This document shows positions 51,648 through 59,966 of a stretch of DNA of 64,000 bases, piece by piece (position 1 is the stretch's first letter; each line of letters starts with the position of its first letter). The translations under genes were made by a program, and so were the position numbers. Source of the stretch: Terasakiella sp033100395 (GTDB taxonomy: Bacteria > Pseudomonadota > Alphaproteobacteria > Rhodospirillales > Terasakiellaceae); assembly GCF_033100395.1 (NCBI RefSeq), contig NZ_JAWLVJ010000006.1, positions 124,001 to 188,000 of the forward strand, written 5' to 3'. A model generated the notes under the pieces. That model was not told the DNA's origin. It made no database searches and saw nothing but the letters and a program-made list of their open reading frames with translations.

Positions 51648-51665
51648 CTGTTACAGTCTGTTACA
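51648..51665 (+). promoter_or_regulatory. Direct repeat, probable OmpR-type regulator binding site
   Basis: CTGTTACA-GT-CTGTTACA is a tandem repeat with a 10-base period, upstream of the response regulator and in the region shared with the small periplasmic gene. OmpR/PhoB-type regulators bind such direct repeats. An ATGTCA/TGACAT inverted repeat is nearby (51601-51628). Confidence 0.5.
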
Positions 51666-51708
51666 CGTTTGATCAGAAATTCCGCCGACGTTGGGGTATA
51701 GTCACCTT

Positions 51709-52425
51709 ATGGATAAGCAAGCACATATATTGGTCGTTGATGATGATCGTGAAATCCGCGATCTCGTTGCGAAATTTTTGAAACAGCATAACCTGCGCGT
51801 CACCACCGCCTGCGATGGGCGGGAAATGAAACGCGCCATGGAAGACTGGGCGATTGATCTGGTGGTGCTGGATGTGATGATGCCCGGGGATGACGGTTTG
51901 ACTTTGTGTCGTAACCTGCGCGCCAGTTCCAACATGCCTGTCATTATGTTGACAGCCATGGGTGAGGAAACGGACCGGATCATCGGTCTGGAAATGGGCG
52001 CAGATGATTATCTGGCAAAACCTTTTAACCCGCGTGAACTTCTTGCACGCATCAAGGCGGTGCTGCGCCGTATGAACATTCAGGATGCCGCCCCGGCTGC
52101 GTTGGATGGGGAAAGCTTTAAGTTCAACGGCTGGGAATTCCGTCCAGAACAACGTGAACTGCTCAATGACGAAGGTGTCATGGTGACGCTTAGCCGCGGT
52201 GAGTTTGAACTGCTCAATACCTTCGTGCGTCACCCAAACCGTGTTTTAAATCGTGATCAGTTGCTGGATATGGCACGTGGTCGCGAAGCCATTCCGTTTG
52301 ATCGCGCCATTGACGTGCAGGTCAGTCGTCTGCGCAAGAAACTGAAGGATGACCCAAAAACACCTGCCTTGATCAAGACCATTCGAGGTGGGGGCTATAT
52401 GTTTTCGGCCAAGGTGGAAAGCTGA
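51709..52425 (+). CDS. OmpR/PhoB-type response regulator
   Basis: 238 residues. A receiver domain (ILVVDDDREI, phosphoryl Asp55 in VVLDVMMPG, LAKPF) precedes a winged-helix domain with REQL and GEFELLNTFVRHPNRVLNRDQLL, then RLRKKLKDDP...IRGGGYMF. Start at ATG 51709 rather than TTG 51691. It overlaps the kinase start by one base (TGATG). Confidence 0.95.
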   Translation: MDKQAHILVVDDDREIRDLVAKFLKQHNLRVTTACDGREMKRAMEDWAIDLVVLDVMMPGDDGLTLCRNLRASSNMPVIMLTAMGEETDRIIGLEMGADDYLAKPFNPRELLARIKAVLRRMNIQDAAPAALDGESFKFNGWEFRPEQRELLNDEGVMVTLSRGEFELLNTFVRHPNRVLNRDQLLDMARGREAIPFDRAIDVQVSRLRKKLKDDPKTPALIKTIRGGGYMFSAKVES

Positions 52426-53804
52426 TGCGCTTTGTTCCCCAAACCATGCTGGGCAGGACCCTTGCCATTGTCATCGGCGGGATCATTCTGGTGCAGATTT
52501 TGGGCGGCATCCTCCATTACCGGGAATGGCGCAGCTTTACCGAAGATGCCGAACGCACCAAGATGATTGAACGTCTGGCGACTTACGTTCAATGGATGAA
52601 TGCGGCATCCCCCGTGCAGCGCGAAGTCCTGTTGCGATCCAACCGTCTATATAAGATGCGCGCCTGGCAATCCAATCAGGCCGCGATTGAAGAACAGGAT
52701 GACTGGTTCGGCATCGAAGCCTTCGTTCGAAATCGTCTGGCCGATACTTTGGGCGATCTGGATCATGACCGGGTGCGTGTGGATGAGATCAAACCGCGCC
52801 GCCACCATAAGGACGAACCGGACCGCTGGGATGACCGACGCGGGCGTCCCACGTTTGAAAAAAGCCGCTGGCGCCCGCGCCTGTTGGTCGCAGTGCAACT
52901 GGATGACGGCAAATGGCTGAATATGCAGTTGCCCTATCGGGGGTTGCGCGGACCGCATTTCTTCCCTTTTATTGGTCCCTTGCTGGGAATGACCGTAGTG
53001 GTTGCCATCATTGCAGTAGTCATTATGCGCCGCGCCAACAAGCCACTGGTGCGCATGGCAAAGGCCGCAGAACGTCTGGGCCGTGATGTAAACGCGCGTC
53101 CCATGCGTGAAGATGGCCCGCGCGAAGTGCGCGAAGCAGCGCGCGCCTTTAACGAAATGCAGACCCGCCTTCGCCGTTTCGTTCAGGACCGCACCCATAT
53201 GCTGGCTGCGATCTCTCATGACTTGCGCACCCCTATTACCCGTATGAAACTGCGCGCAGAATTCGTTGAAGATGAGGTCGAACGCGAAAAAATGCTCGCC
53301 GATCTGGATGAGATGGAATCCATGATTGCTGCCACCATGTCCTTTGCGCGCGATGATGTGGCCAATGAACCCGTCAGCGACATTGATCTCGCCGCCCTTG
53401 TTGAAAGCCTGTGTGAAGATATGCGCGAAACGGGTGGGGATGTGACTTATGAAGGCTTGGAAGAACTGGCCTTTAAGGGACGTCCGGTGGGGTTGAAACG
53501 TGCGGCCGCCAACTTGATCGGCAATGCCTTGAAATATGGCACCTCCTGCACGGTGTCGCTGACTGTGGAGGATAAGCAAGCCGTCCTGTGCGTCAGTGAT
53601 GATGGACCCGGCATCCCGGATGAACATCTGGAAGCGGTCTTCCGGCCCTTTAGACGGGTGGAAGGCTCGCGTAATAAGGAAACGGGCGGTGTTGGTCTGG
53701 GATTGGCTGTCGTGCGCTCTGTTGCCCATATTCACGGTGGGACGGCGGAGTTGATGAACCGGGATGAAGGTGGTTTGGAAGCGCGTCTCAGCCTTCCTAT
53801 ATAA
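52425..53804 (+). CDS. EnvZ-type sensor histidine kinase
   Basis: 459 residues. TM1 (about 7-26) and TM2 (about 185-205) bracket a periplasmic domain with a basic RRHHKDEPDRWDDRRGR section. A HAMP region with MRRANKPLVRMAKAAERLG follows, then HisKA with His265 in MLAAISHDLRTPITRMKL and HATPase_c with NLIGNALKYG, DDGPGIPD and GVGLGLAVVRS. It partners the preceding regulator. The periplasmic sensor is short and not recognised. Confidence 0.93.
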   Translation: MRFVPQTMLGRTLAIVIGGIILVQILGGILHYREWRSFTEDAERTKMIERLATYVQWMNAASPVQREVLLRSNRLYKMRAWQSNQAAIEEQDDWFGIEAFVRNRLADTLGDLDHDRVRVDEIKPRRHHKDEPDRWDDRRGRPTFEKSRWRPRLLVAVQLDDGKWLNMQLPYRGLRGPHFFPFIGPLLGMTVVVAIIAVVIMRRANKPLVRMAKAAERLGRDVNARPMREDGPREVREAARAFNEMQTRLRRFVQDRTHMLAAISHDLRTPITRMKLRAEFVEDEVEREKMLADLDEMESMIAATMSFARDDVANEPVSDIDLAALVESLCEDMRETGGDVTYEGLEELAFKGRPVGLKRAAANLIGNALKYGTSCTVSLTVEDKQAVLCVSDDGPGIPDEHLEAVFRPFRRVEGSRNKETGGVGLGLAVVRSVAHIHGGTAELMNRDEGGLEARLSLPI

Positions 53805-53811
53805 TCTGTCA

Positions 53812-53905
53812 TCGCGCACTTGTTGCGCGATCTGCCTTTGAAGCAGAACTCAAGTGATTACAAATAGAAAATGCCTTATGCGCAGACCCCGCAACGCGTG
53901 CGGGG
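53812..53905. repeat. Pair of oppositely oriented palindromes left of the ParB-like gene
   Basis: TCGCGCA-CTTGT-TGCGCGA (53812-53830, preceded by TGTCA) and CCCCGCA-ACGCG-TGCGGGG (53887-53905). The second is the same type in reverse orientation. They match the pair on the other side in stem and loop style. This is the form of dispersed GTCAT-stem-CTTGT-stem intergenic repeats found in proteobacteria. Confidence 0.65.
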
Positions 53906-54005
53906 AGCAAGTTGAAGTAAATATACAGGATTACAATCTTTAGACTCGAAAGTTATTTATTTACACGCTACGATTTGATTTTTTTGATGGTGTGTGAGGT
54001 GAATA

Positions 54006-55478
54006 ATGTCTGAGGAAAGGTCATTTGTTGAGGAGATGATTTCCCCTCTCGATTTAGAATTGGATACAAATAATTTTAGATTTGCAGGCAACGTTCGCTC
54101 ATTGACGACTGAAGATTCAATAATCAGTTACTTGGTAAAGTATCAGGACGTTATTGGTCTTGCTCACCAAATTTCTCATTTCCAAGGTCTGATTCCGACT
54201 GAACGAATCTTGGTTTATAAGAATAAATCAGGAAAACATGTTGTTCTGGAGGGAAATCGAAGAGTTTGTGCTTGTAAGTTACTGTTAAAAAAAGGTCACT
54301 ACGAAACCTTATATGATAACATTCCAGAAATTGACGTGGAAACGCGTAGCAGCCTTGAAAAAGTTGCAGTGTTGGTTGCTAGTTCTAAGGATGTGGGGGA
54401 GCCAATCGTTGCGTATCAGCACGTCGTTGCACTAAAAAAAGGTTGGTCGGATTTAAACTGTATGAGTTTTGTTACAAGTCGTGTGAAAGATGGAAAGAGT
54501 TACGCGCAGATTGCTCATGAGTTAAAAATGACTTCAAGAGAAGTTGAAAAATCGGCGCGAGGTTATAAGCTTTGCCAAAGGGCCATAGATCAAATCAATG
54601 ACCCTGAAGCTCAAATGAGTTTATGGATGAATGACGATATTGATTTCTCTTTTTTCATCGACCTAATTTTGTCCAAGACGTTTGAGAAGCATTTTGCAGC
54701 ACCAGTTTTTAATGAAGCAGGTAACTTAAATTTATTAGAGCTGCCTACATTAAACAATGATTTACTTAAGCTAGCTGAATTGATTTTAGTCAGTCAGTTG
54801 CCTAATCGCGAGCGAATTGATGTGTTACGACTAGGAAAGATCGGCTTGCTGCATCGCTATTTCCCTACAATCGAAAGTAATCTGCCTCTGTTGAATAATG
54901 TAAAAGAAACGAATAGGTCGGATGTTCAGGTTTCTACTTTTTCACATTCTTCAGAGGGGTTTCCAACAAGTTCAAATAATAATGATAATGTTCAGTCGCA
55001 AGCGTCTGGATCAGAAACACACTATGATGAAAGGCGGACGCCAATTCGAACGCAAAAGTTTTTTGAGTTTTTTGAATATCGTGGCAAAGACGCTAGATTA
55101 GCACAATTGGCAAAAGAGCTGCGAGATATCAACTGGAAAAAATATAAAATCTCTGCTTCATTTCTGATGAGAGCACTATTGGAATGGGTATTTGTAAGTT
55201 CTTTTGAAAAAGCGCAGCTAGGAAATAAAGCATTAGATCCACTGGGGAAAAAACCTGGCTTGGAGAAAATTCTTGATGTAGCAAGACGGCATTCCCAAAA
55301 ATTGCAGCTTGATGAAAAGTGTTTAACCAAAATTGAGAAAATTAGTGATAATTGGTTGGATGATCTAAATTGTAATGTTCACAACGACTTTGGTAATAGT
55401 AGTGAGAATAGGCTTCAAGACATAGCCAGCGATATAAGACCATTGGCAGAGAGATTAATCCTTCAATGGAATTTGTGA
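54006..55478 (+). CDS. ParB-like (LEGNRR) protein, candidate mobile or defence gene
   Basis: 490 residues. The N-terminal ParB/Srx-like domain (about 10-125) has the motif VVLEGNRRVCACKLL (79-93). Next comes a helix-turn-helix-like part (GKSYAQIAHELKMTSREVE, about 162-180), a Ser/Asn-rich linker (about 310-345) and a C-terminal helical domain with a conserved-looking DLNCNVHNDF motif. It is not a chromosome-partitioning ParB: no parA is near and the layout differs. It is visibly more AT-rich than its neighbours, sits alone between a kinase and pyrC, and is bracketed by repeat pairs. Function unknown; related solitary genes occur in defence regions. Confidence 0.7.
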   Translation: MSEERSFVEEMISPLDLELDTNNFRFAGNVRSLTTEDSIISYLVKYQDVIGLAHQISHFQGLIPTERILVYKNKSGKHVVLEGNRRVCACKLLLKKGHYETLYDNIPEIDVETRSSLEKVAVLVASSKDVGEPIVAYQHVVALKKGWSDLNCMSFVTSRVKDGKSYAQIAHELKMTSREVEKSARGYKLCQRAIDQINDPEAQMSLWMNDDIDFSFFIDLILSKTFEKHFAAPVFNEAGNLNLLELPTLNNDLLKLAELILVSQLPNRERIDVLRLGKIGLLHRYFPTIESNLPLLNNVKETNRSDVQVSTFSHSSEGFPTSSNNNDNVQSQASGSETHYDERRTPIRTQKFFEFFEYRGKDARLAQLAKELRDINWKKYKISASFLMRALLEWVFVSSFEKAQLGNKALDPLGKKPGLEKILDVARRHSQKLQLDEKCLTKIEKISDNWLDDLNCNVHNDFGNSSENRLQDIASDIRPLAERLILQWNL

Positions 55479-55554
55479 TATTCAGATCAATTTGAAAAAA
55501 GAGCAGAGTGTGGGCCGGAAGTGCGGTTGAGTTTGCCTTTGTAAAAGGGCGTTA

Positions 55555-55630
55555 TCCCGCGCTTGTTGCGGGAGAATGGGGAAGGGTCACGTTCCTGCTT
55601 TTACCCATTATGCCGCAACGGGTGCGGCAT
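55555..55630. repeat. Pair of oppositely oriented palindromes right of the ParB-like gene
   Basis: TCCCGCG-CTTGT-TGCGGGA (55555-55573) and ATGCCGCA-ACGGG-TGCGGCAT (55610-55630), again in opposite orientations. The CTTGT loop is identical to that of the left pair. The 3' neighbour is the pyrC leader; the rest of 55479-55726 shows no gene. Confidence 0.65.
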
Positions 55631-55726
55631 GACGATTATTGGGAAAATCGACATTACCCCTTCCACAGCTCACCAACATTTTGTAAGTTGCCTGAAACAA
55701 TCCACCTTATAGGCAAAGGCAGCACC

Positions 55727-56773
55727 ATGACCGAGAATACACTGACAATCCGTCGCCCCGATGACTGGCATGTTCATTTCCGCGATGGGGAGATGCTGAA
55801 GGCTGTGGCACCGCATACGGCTGTACAGTTTGGCCGCGCGATCGTGATGCCAAACCTGGTGCCGCCTGTAACGACTGTGGATGCGGCCGCTGCCTATCGT
55901 GACCGGATCAAGGCAGCGTTGCCGGACCATCCGGACTTTCAGCCCTTGATGACCTGCTATCTGACCGATCAGGCTGATGCAGCCGAGATTGCCAAGGGTT
56001 ATGAAGAAGGCGTTTTTTCAGCCGTTAAATTCTATCCGGCAGGGGCGACGACCAATTCTGATAGTGGCGTTACAGATATCAAAAATGTGTCTTCCGTCTT
56101 TGCAAAAATGCAGGAAATCGGCATGCCTTTGCTGGTGCATGGTGAAGTAACGGACCCGACCACCGATATCTTTGATCGTGAAGCGCTTTATATCGAGCGT
56201 ATCTTAAAGCCGATCATGAATGATTTTCCCAAGTTGAAGATCGTGATGGAACATATTACCACCAAGGATGCGGTTGATTTTGTGCGCTCCCAAGCTGATA
56301 GTGGGCGACTGGCCGCGACCATCACGCCACACCATCTGGTGATCAATCGTACGGACATCTTTAAAGGGGGGATTAATCCGCACCTTTATTGTTTGCCTAT
56401 TGCCAAGCGTGAAGTTCACCGCCTTGCACTGCGTGATGCGGCCACATCTGGCGAAGCGCAGTTCTTCTTGGGTACTGATACCGCCCCACATGCGCGTCAC
56501 GCCAAGGAAAGTGCTTGTGGCTGCGCCGGGATTTTCAGCGCCCTGACCGCGCTTGAGATTTACACACAAGTCTTTGATGAAGAAGGCGCGCTGGACAAGC
56601 TGGAAGCCTTTGCGTCGCTCAATGGCCCGAACTTCTATGGTTTGCCTGTGGCAGAAGAAACCGTGACGCTGGAACGTAAAACATGGTCACCTGAAGAAAA
56701 TATCACTACTGAAAGCGGTGACCCTGTGCGCATCTTTGGCGGTGGGGAAGAGATCAACTGGAAGCTTGTTTGA
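55727..56773 (+). CDS. pyrC: Dihydroorotase (class II)
   Basis: 348 residues, third step of pyrimidine synthesis. Zinc ligands are in DDWHVHFRDGEM. The carboxylated lysine is in SAVKFYPAGATTNS, with ligand histidines in MPLLVHGEV and ITPHHL and the final Asp in GTDTAPHARHAKE. The frame is open 73 codons upstream, but the enzyme starts at MTENTLTIRRPDDWHVH. Convergent with the pyrE side. Confidence 0.95.
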   Translation: MTENTLTIRRPDDWHVHFRDGEMLKAVAPHTAVQFGRAIVMPNLVPPVTTVDAAAAYRDRIKAALPDHPDFQPLMTCYLTDQADAAEIAKGYEEGVFSAVKFYPAGATTNSDSGVTDIKNVSSVFAKMQEIGMPLLVHGEVTDPTTDIFDREALYIERILKPIMNDFPKLKIVMEHITTKDAVDFVRSQADSGRLAATITPHHLVINRTDIFKGGINPHLYCLPIAKREVHRLALRDAATSGEAQFFLGTDTAPHARHAKESACGCAGIFSALTALEIYTQVFDEEGALDKLEAFASLNGPNFYGLPVAEETVTLERKTWSPEENITTESGDPVRIFGGGEEINWKLV

Positions 56774-56788
56774 TTTTCTATTTAACCC

Positions 56789-56885
56789 GTCATTCCCGCG
56801 AAAGCGGGAACCTAGGGAAACGGGTATTCAGGTAAGACTGGGTCCCCGTTTACCTGTCGGTGGCCTTCGGCTCGCGGGGATGACA
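56789..56885. repeat. REP/BIME-like compound repeat between pyrC and pyrE-side gene
   Basis: GTCATTCCCGCG (56789) and CGCGGGGATGAC (56873-56884) form an outer inverted repeat enclosing the perfect hairpin TTCCCGC-GAAA-GCGGGAA and an AAACGGG/CCCGTTT pair. It fits the GTCATTCC-type repeat also seen at 13510. It may also terminate both convergent transcripts. Confidence 0.65.
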
Positions 56886-56898
56886 GTGTTTTTTGTGC

Positions 56899-56994
56899 TT
56901 ACGGCATCAGCATGGGGACCACGAAATAGCCGACGGCTATGAGGACGCAAATTTTTACGCCGATCCAGAAGGCTATTTTCTTGGGTCCCTGCAT
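56899..56994 (-). CDS. 31-residue single-helix membrane protein after pyrE
   Basis: The frame MQGPKKIAFWIGVKICVLI... ends MLMP. It has a basic start, one hydrophobic helix (about 8-27) and starts three bases after the pyrE stop codon. The codon pattern and position suggest a real, translationally coupled small gene, but no independent evidence exists. It is shorter than usual gene-finding limits. Confidence 0.45.
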   Translation of the reverse strand: MQGPKKIAFWIGVKICVLIAVGYFVVPMLMP

Positions 56995-56997
56995 GGC

Positions 56998-57681
56998 TTA
57001 TTCGCCGCCGTTTTGTTTTGACCAGCCGATTGGGTCTTCCAGGAAGGAACGCACGCCGTCCAGTTTCTCCTGGCTGAAATACTGGCCTTTTTCGGCAACG
57101 GCCATGACGTCCCACCAGTTACAGAGGTAGTGTAGCTTCACACCGGACTGTTCCAGTGTTTCAAGCGCGCCCGGGATCACACCGTAGAAGAAGACAACAA
57201 ACGCATCGTCACATTGTGCGCCTGCATTGCGCAGCGCATTGACGAAGTTCAGTTTAGAACCACCGTCTGTTGCCAGGTCTTCCACCAGAAGAACGCGTTT
57301 ACCTTCTTCCATGTGACCTTCGATCTGGGCGTTACGGCCGAAACCTTTTGGTTTTTTACGAACATAGAGCATGGAGGCTTCCAGCTGATCCGCCATCCAA
57401 GCCGCGTATGGAATACCGGCTGTTTCGCCACCGGCAACATAGTCAAAGACTTCAAAGCCTGCATCTTGTTGCAGCATGTCTTTGGCCAGGTTCATCACCG
57501 TGCGACGCGCGCGGTTGAAAGAGATCAGTTTGCGGCAATCAATGTAAACCGGGCTGGCTTTGCCGGAGGTCAGGATATAAGGCTCTTCCGGGCGGAAGTT
57601 GATGGCTTCGATTTCCAACAAGATTTTGGCGACGGTTTCACCAGCTTTTTTATGTTCCGGGCTGCGCAACACAGTGCTCAT
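56998..57681 (-). CDS. pyrE: Orotate phosphoribosyltransferase
   Basis: 227 residues, making OMP from orotate and PRPP. The PRPP motif is VLLVEDLATDGGSK, with upstream SGKASPVYIDCRKLISF and the flexible loop KKPKGFGRNAQIEG. The C-terminus is extended (SQEKLDGVRSFLEDPIGWSKQNGGE). A good AAGGA ribosome site lies before the ATG at 57681. pyrC converges on it. Confidence 0.96.
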   Translation of the reverse strand: MSTVLRSPEHKKAGETVAKILLEIEAINFRPEEPYILTSGKASPVYIDCRKLISFNRARRTVMNLAKDMLQQDAGFEVFDYVAGGETAGIPYAAWMADQLEASMLYVRKKPKGFGRNAQIEGHMEEGKRVLLVEDLATDGGSKLNFVNALRNAGAQCDDAFVVFFYGVIPGALETLEQSGVKLHYLCNWWDVMAVAEKGQYFSQEKLDGVRSFLEDPIGWSKQNGGE

Positions 57682-57753
57682 GGCTCATATATCCTTAGAG
57701 AATTTGCAATATGCCTCTTTCTAGAATCAAATTCCTGGAATGGCAACAAAAGA

Positions 57754-57782
57754 AAGGGCTGTACCCATGGGATACAGCCCTT
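57754..57782 (-). terminator. Terminator after dctM
   Basis: AAGGGCTGTA/TACAGCCCTT with a nine-base loop, read on the minus strand, is followed by TCTTTTG. It ends the TRAP operon, 26 bases after the dctM stop. Confidence 0.85.
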
Positions 57783-57807
57783 AATTTCAGATCCTACAAG
57801 CGTGTGA

Positions 57808-59208
57808 TTATTTGTAGCCACGCATGTTATCGATGAATTCCGGCAGGAAGAGTGAAATCTGCGGAATGTAAGTGATCAGGATCAGGAAGAACAGCAGCAG
57901 GGACAGCCAAGGCAGTGCAGCCTTTACAGCCCAACCGATGGAATGCCCGGTGATCCCGGCGGTTACGAACAGGTTCAGACCAACTGGCGGTGTGATCATA
58001 CCGATTTCCATGTTCACCACCATGATGATCCCCAGGTGTACTGGATCGATACCCAGTTGCATCGCAATCGGGAACAGGATTGGTGCCATGATCAGGATGA
58101 TCGCGGATGGTTCCATGAAGTTACCGGCAGCCAGCAAAAGCAGGTTCACAACAATCAGGAAGCCCCACCATGGCAGACCCAGATCAACGATGTAGCCAGC
58201 AATGGTGTGCGGGATACGTTCTGTTGTCAGTACGTGGGCAAACAGCATGGCGTTTGCGATGATGAACAACAGCATCAGGGAGACTTTGGTCGCATCCAGC
58301 AGTACTTTGCGCACGTCCGGGTCGTTGATACAACGCGGAATGGCGATCAGTGACTGTGTAATAGCGCGGGCAACGATGGAACCAGCATTTTCACCTGCGT
58401 TCGCCCATGCTTTTTCTTTCAGCGGACCCATGTCACGATAGACAAAGACGGACACGAAGAAGGCATAGACAGCAGATACAGCTGCGGCTTCGGTAGGCGA
58501 AGCAATCCCGCCGTAGATGGACCCAAGGACAATCACGATCAGCATGATGCCGCCCATGGCGCTCATCATAGACTTGAACAGCTCGACAACGCCCGGGAAT
58601 GGCTCAGACGGCAGGTTCATAACGCGCGCTGCGATATAGATGGCAACCATCAGGATCAGACCCATCATGATACCTGGGACGAAACCAGCCATGAACATTT
58701 TGGATGCAGATACTTCGGTCGCAGCAGAATATACCAGCATTACGATAGAAGGTGGGATCAGGATACCCAATGTGCCTGCGTTGGCGATGACACCCGCACC
58801 GAATTTTTCAGGATAACCGGACTTCACCATACCAGCGATAACGATAGAACCGATCGCAGCCACAGTTGCAGGGCTTGAACCCGATACGGCGGCAAACAGC
58901 ATACAGGCGAGAACCGATGCCATGGCCAGACCACCTTTAATGTGGCCCACAACCGCAATGGCAAAGCGGATCAGTCGTTTCGCCACCCCACCTGTTGAAA
59001 GGAAGGCAGAGGACAGAATGAAGAACGGGATCGCAAGCAGGGTATAGTGTTCAGACAGCGCTTCAAACAGCTTCAAGGCGATAGAAGCAATGGAGTCACT
59101 TGAGAACAGCAGAATGGTACTTACAGATGAAAGCCCCAGAGCAATCGCAATCGGCATACCTAGGAACATGCAGCCGAACAGGGCGATGAAAAGAAAAGCA
59201 ATGGTCAT
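57808..59208 (-). CDS. dctM: TRAP transporter large permease (DctM)
   Basis: 466 residues with about 12 membrane helices; the ion-coupled translocating subunit of a C4-dicarboxylate-type TRAP transporter. The DctM pattern is clear from IALFGCMFLGMPIAIALGLSS, with GSSPATVAAIGSI and EMGMITPPVGLNLFV-type segments. It overlaps dctQ (TAATG). Confidence 0.93.
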   Translation of the reverse strand: MTIAFLFIALFGCMFLGMPIAIALGLSSVSTILLFSSDSIASIALKLFEALSEHYTLLAIPFFILSSAFLSTGGVAKRLIRFAIAVVGHIKGGLAMASVLACMLFAAVSGSSPATVAAIGSIVIAGMVKSGYPEKFGAGVIANAGTLGILIPPSIVMLVYSAATEVSASKMFMAGFVPGIMMGLILMVAIYIAARVMNLPSEPFPGVVELFKSMMSAMGGIMLIVIVLGSIYGGIASPTEAAAVSAVYAFFVSVFVYRDMGPLKEKAWANAGENAGSIVARAITQSLIAIPRCINDPDVRKVLLDATKVSLMLLFIIANAMLFAHVLTTERIPHTIAGYIVDLGLPWWGFLIVVNLLLLAAGNFMEPSAIILIMAPILFPIAMQLGIDPVHLGIIMVVNMEIGMITPPVGLNLFVTAGITGHSIGWAVKAALPWLSLLLFFLILITYIPQISLFLPEFIDNMRGYK

Positions 59209-59852
59209 TATTTGGTATCCACTTCTTCGCTGAGGTCAACGCTTTCGGCATCAATGCCTTGTTCTTCAAGTGCTTCTTTACCTTCATCGGCCATGTGCAT
59301 CTCCATCCACTCACGGGTGATGAGTTTTTTGAGAACTTCCAGGAAACGGTAGGTCAAAAGAATAAAGCCGATCAGAAGCGGGCCGTGGGCAATCCACATG
59401 GGCAGAAGCGGTTCTTCCTCGTCAATTTTGAAGACATCCCACATCATGTTTTCAGGGATCAGCGCCATGAAAATACCGGGAGTTGGCGTATCTTCCATAG
59501 CGAGACCGACAGCATAAACTTTAGCAAGATAAACCCAGGCACCAAACAGAATGAGTGCGCAATAAACAAGGCAGAGTAGAACTGCAACAATACTGAAAAT
59601 ACGTTTCATTTCTGGGTTCAGCAGGCGGATGACTGCGTCCACACCAATGTGTGCGCCAACCTTTACCCCATATGAAACACCGAATAATACGAACCAGGCA
59701 GAAGTGTGTAGTGTGACTTCCTGTGCCCAGTGAATGCCAGTATTGAAACCGAAGCGTAAAACCACCTCGATAAATACGAGAAGGGTCATGGTCACAAGCA
59801 GAAAGCTCAAGACCCCTTCTTCAAATTGGCGACCAATTTTTGCAACCATCAC
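59208..59852 (-). CDS. dctQ: TRAP transporter small permease (DctQ)
   Basis: 214 residues with four hydrophobic segments. Start GTG 59852 or ATG 59849. It carries the DctQ-type EVVLRFGFNTGIHWAQEVTLHTSAWFVLFG core. The C-terminal tail is long and acidic (EEVDTK end), longer than usual. dctM overlaps its stop. Confidence 0.9.
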   Translation of the reverse strand: MMVAKIGRQFEEGVLSFLLVTMTLLVFIEVVLRFGFNTGIHWAQEVTLHTSAWFVLFGVSYGVKVGAHIGVDAVIRLLNPEMKRIFSIVAVLLCLVYCALILFGAWVYLAKVYAVGLAMEDTPTPGIFMALIPENMMWDVFKIDEEEPLLPMWIAHGPLLIGFILLTYRFLEVLKKLITREWMEMHMADEGKEALEEQGIDAESVDLSEEVDTK

Positions 59853-59908
59853 ATTGCCCCGATTTTATGGTACGAAATAGACTTAATGAAAGTATTTGAT
59901 ATGAAAGA

Positions 59909-59944
59909 CCCCTCAAGAATTCTGGTTCAAGAAGACTTGAGGGG
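59909..59944 (-). other. Intercistronic hairpin between dctP and dctQ
   Basis: Perfect CCCCTCAAG/CTTGAGGGG with an 18-base loop, downstream of dctP. The short T-rich segment after it suggests a partial terminator giving excess binding protein over permease. Confidence 0.6.
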
Positions 59945-59966
59945 TTTTCATGGTTAAGCAGACAGC

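Noticed and set aside
52647..53819. Minus-strand frame of 390 codons opposite the EnvZ-type kinase
   Set aside because: Shadow of a complete kinase with all boxes; no ribosome site or domain.
54006..55478. Chromosome-partitioning ParB
   Set aside because: No parA or parS-like site is present, and the C-terminal part does not follow the partitioning ParB layout.
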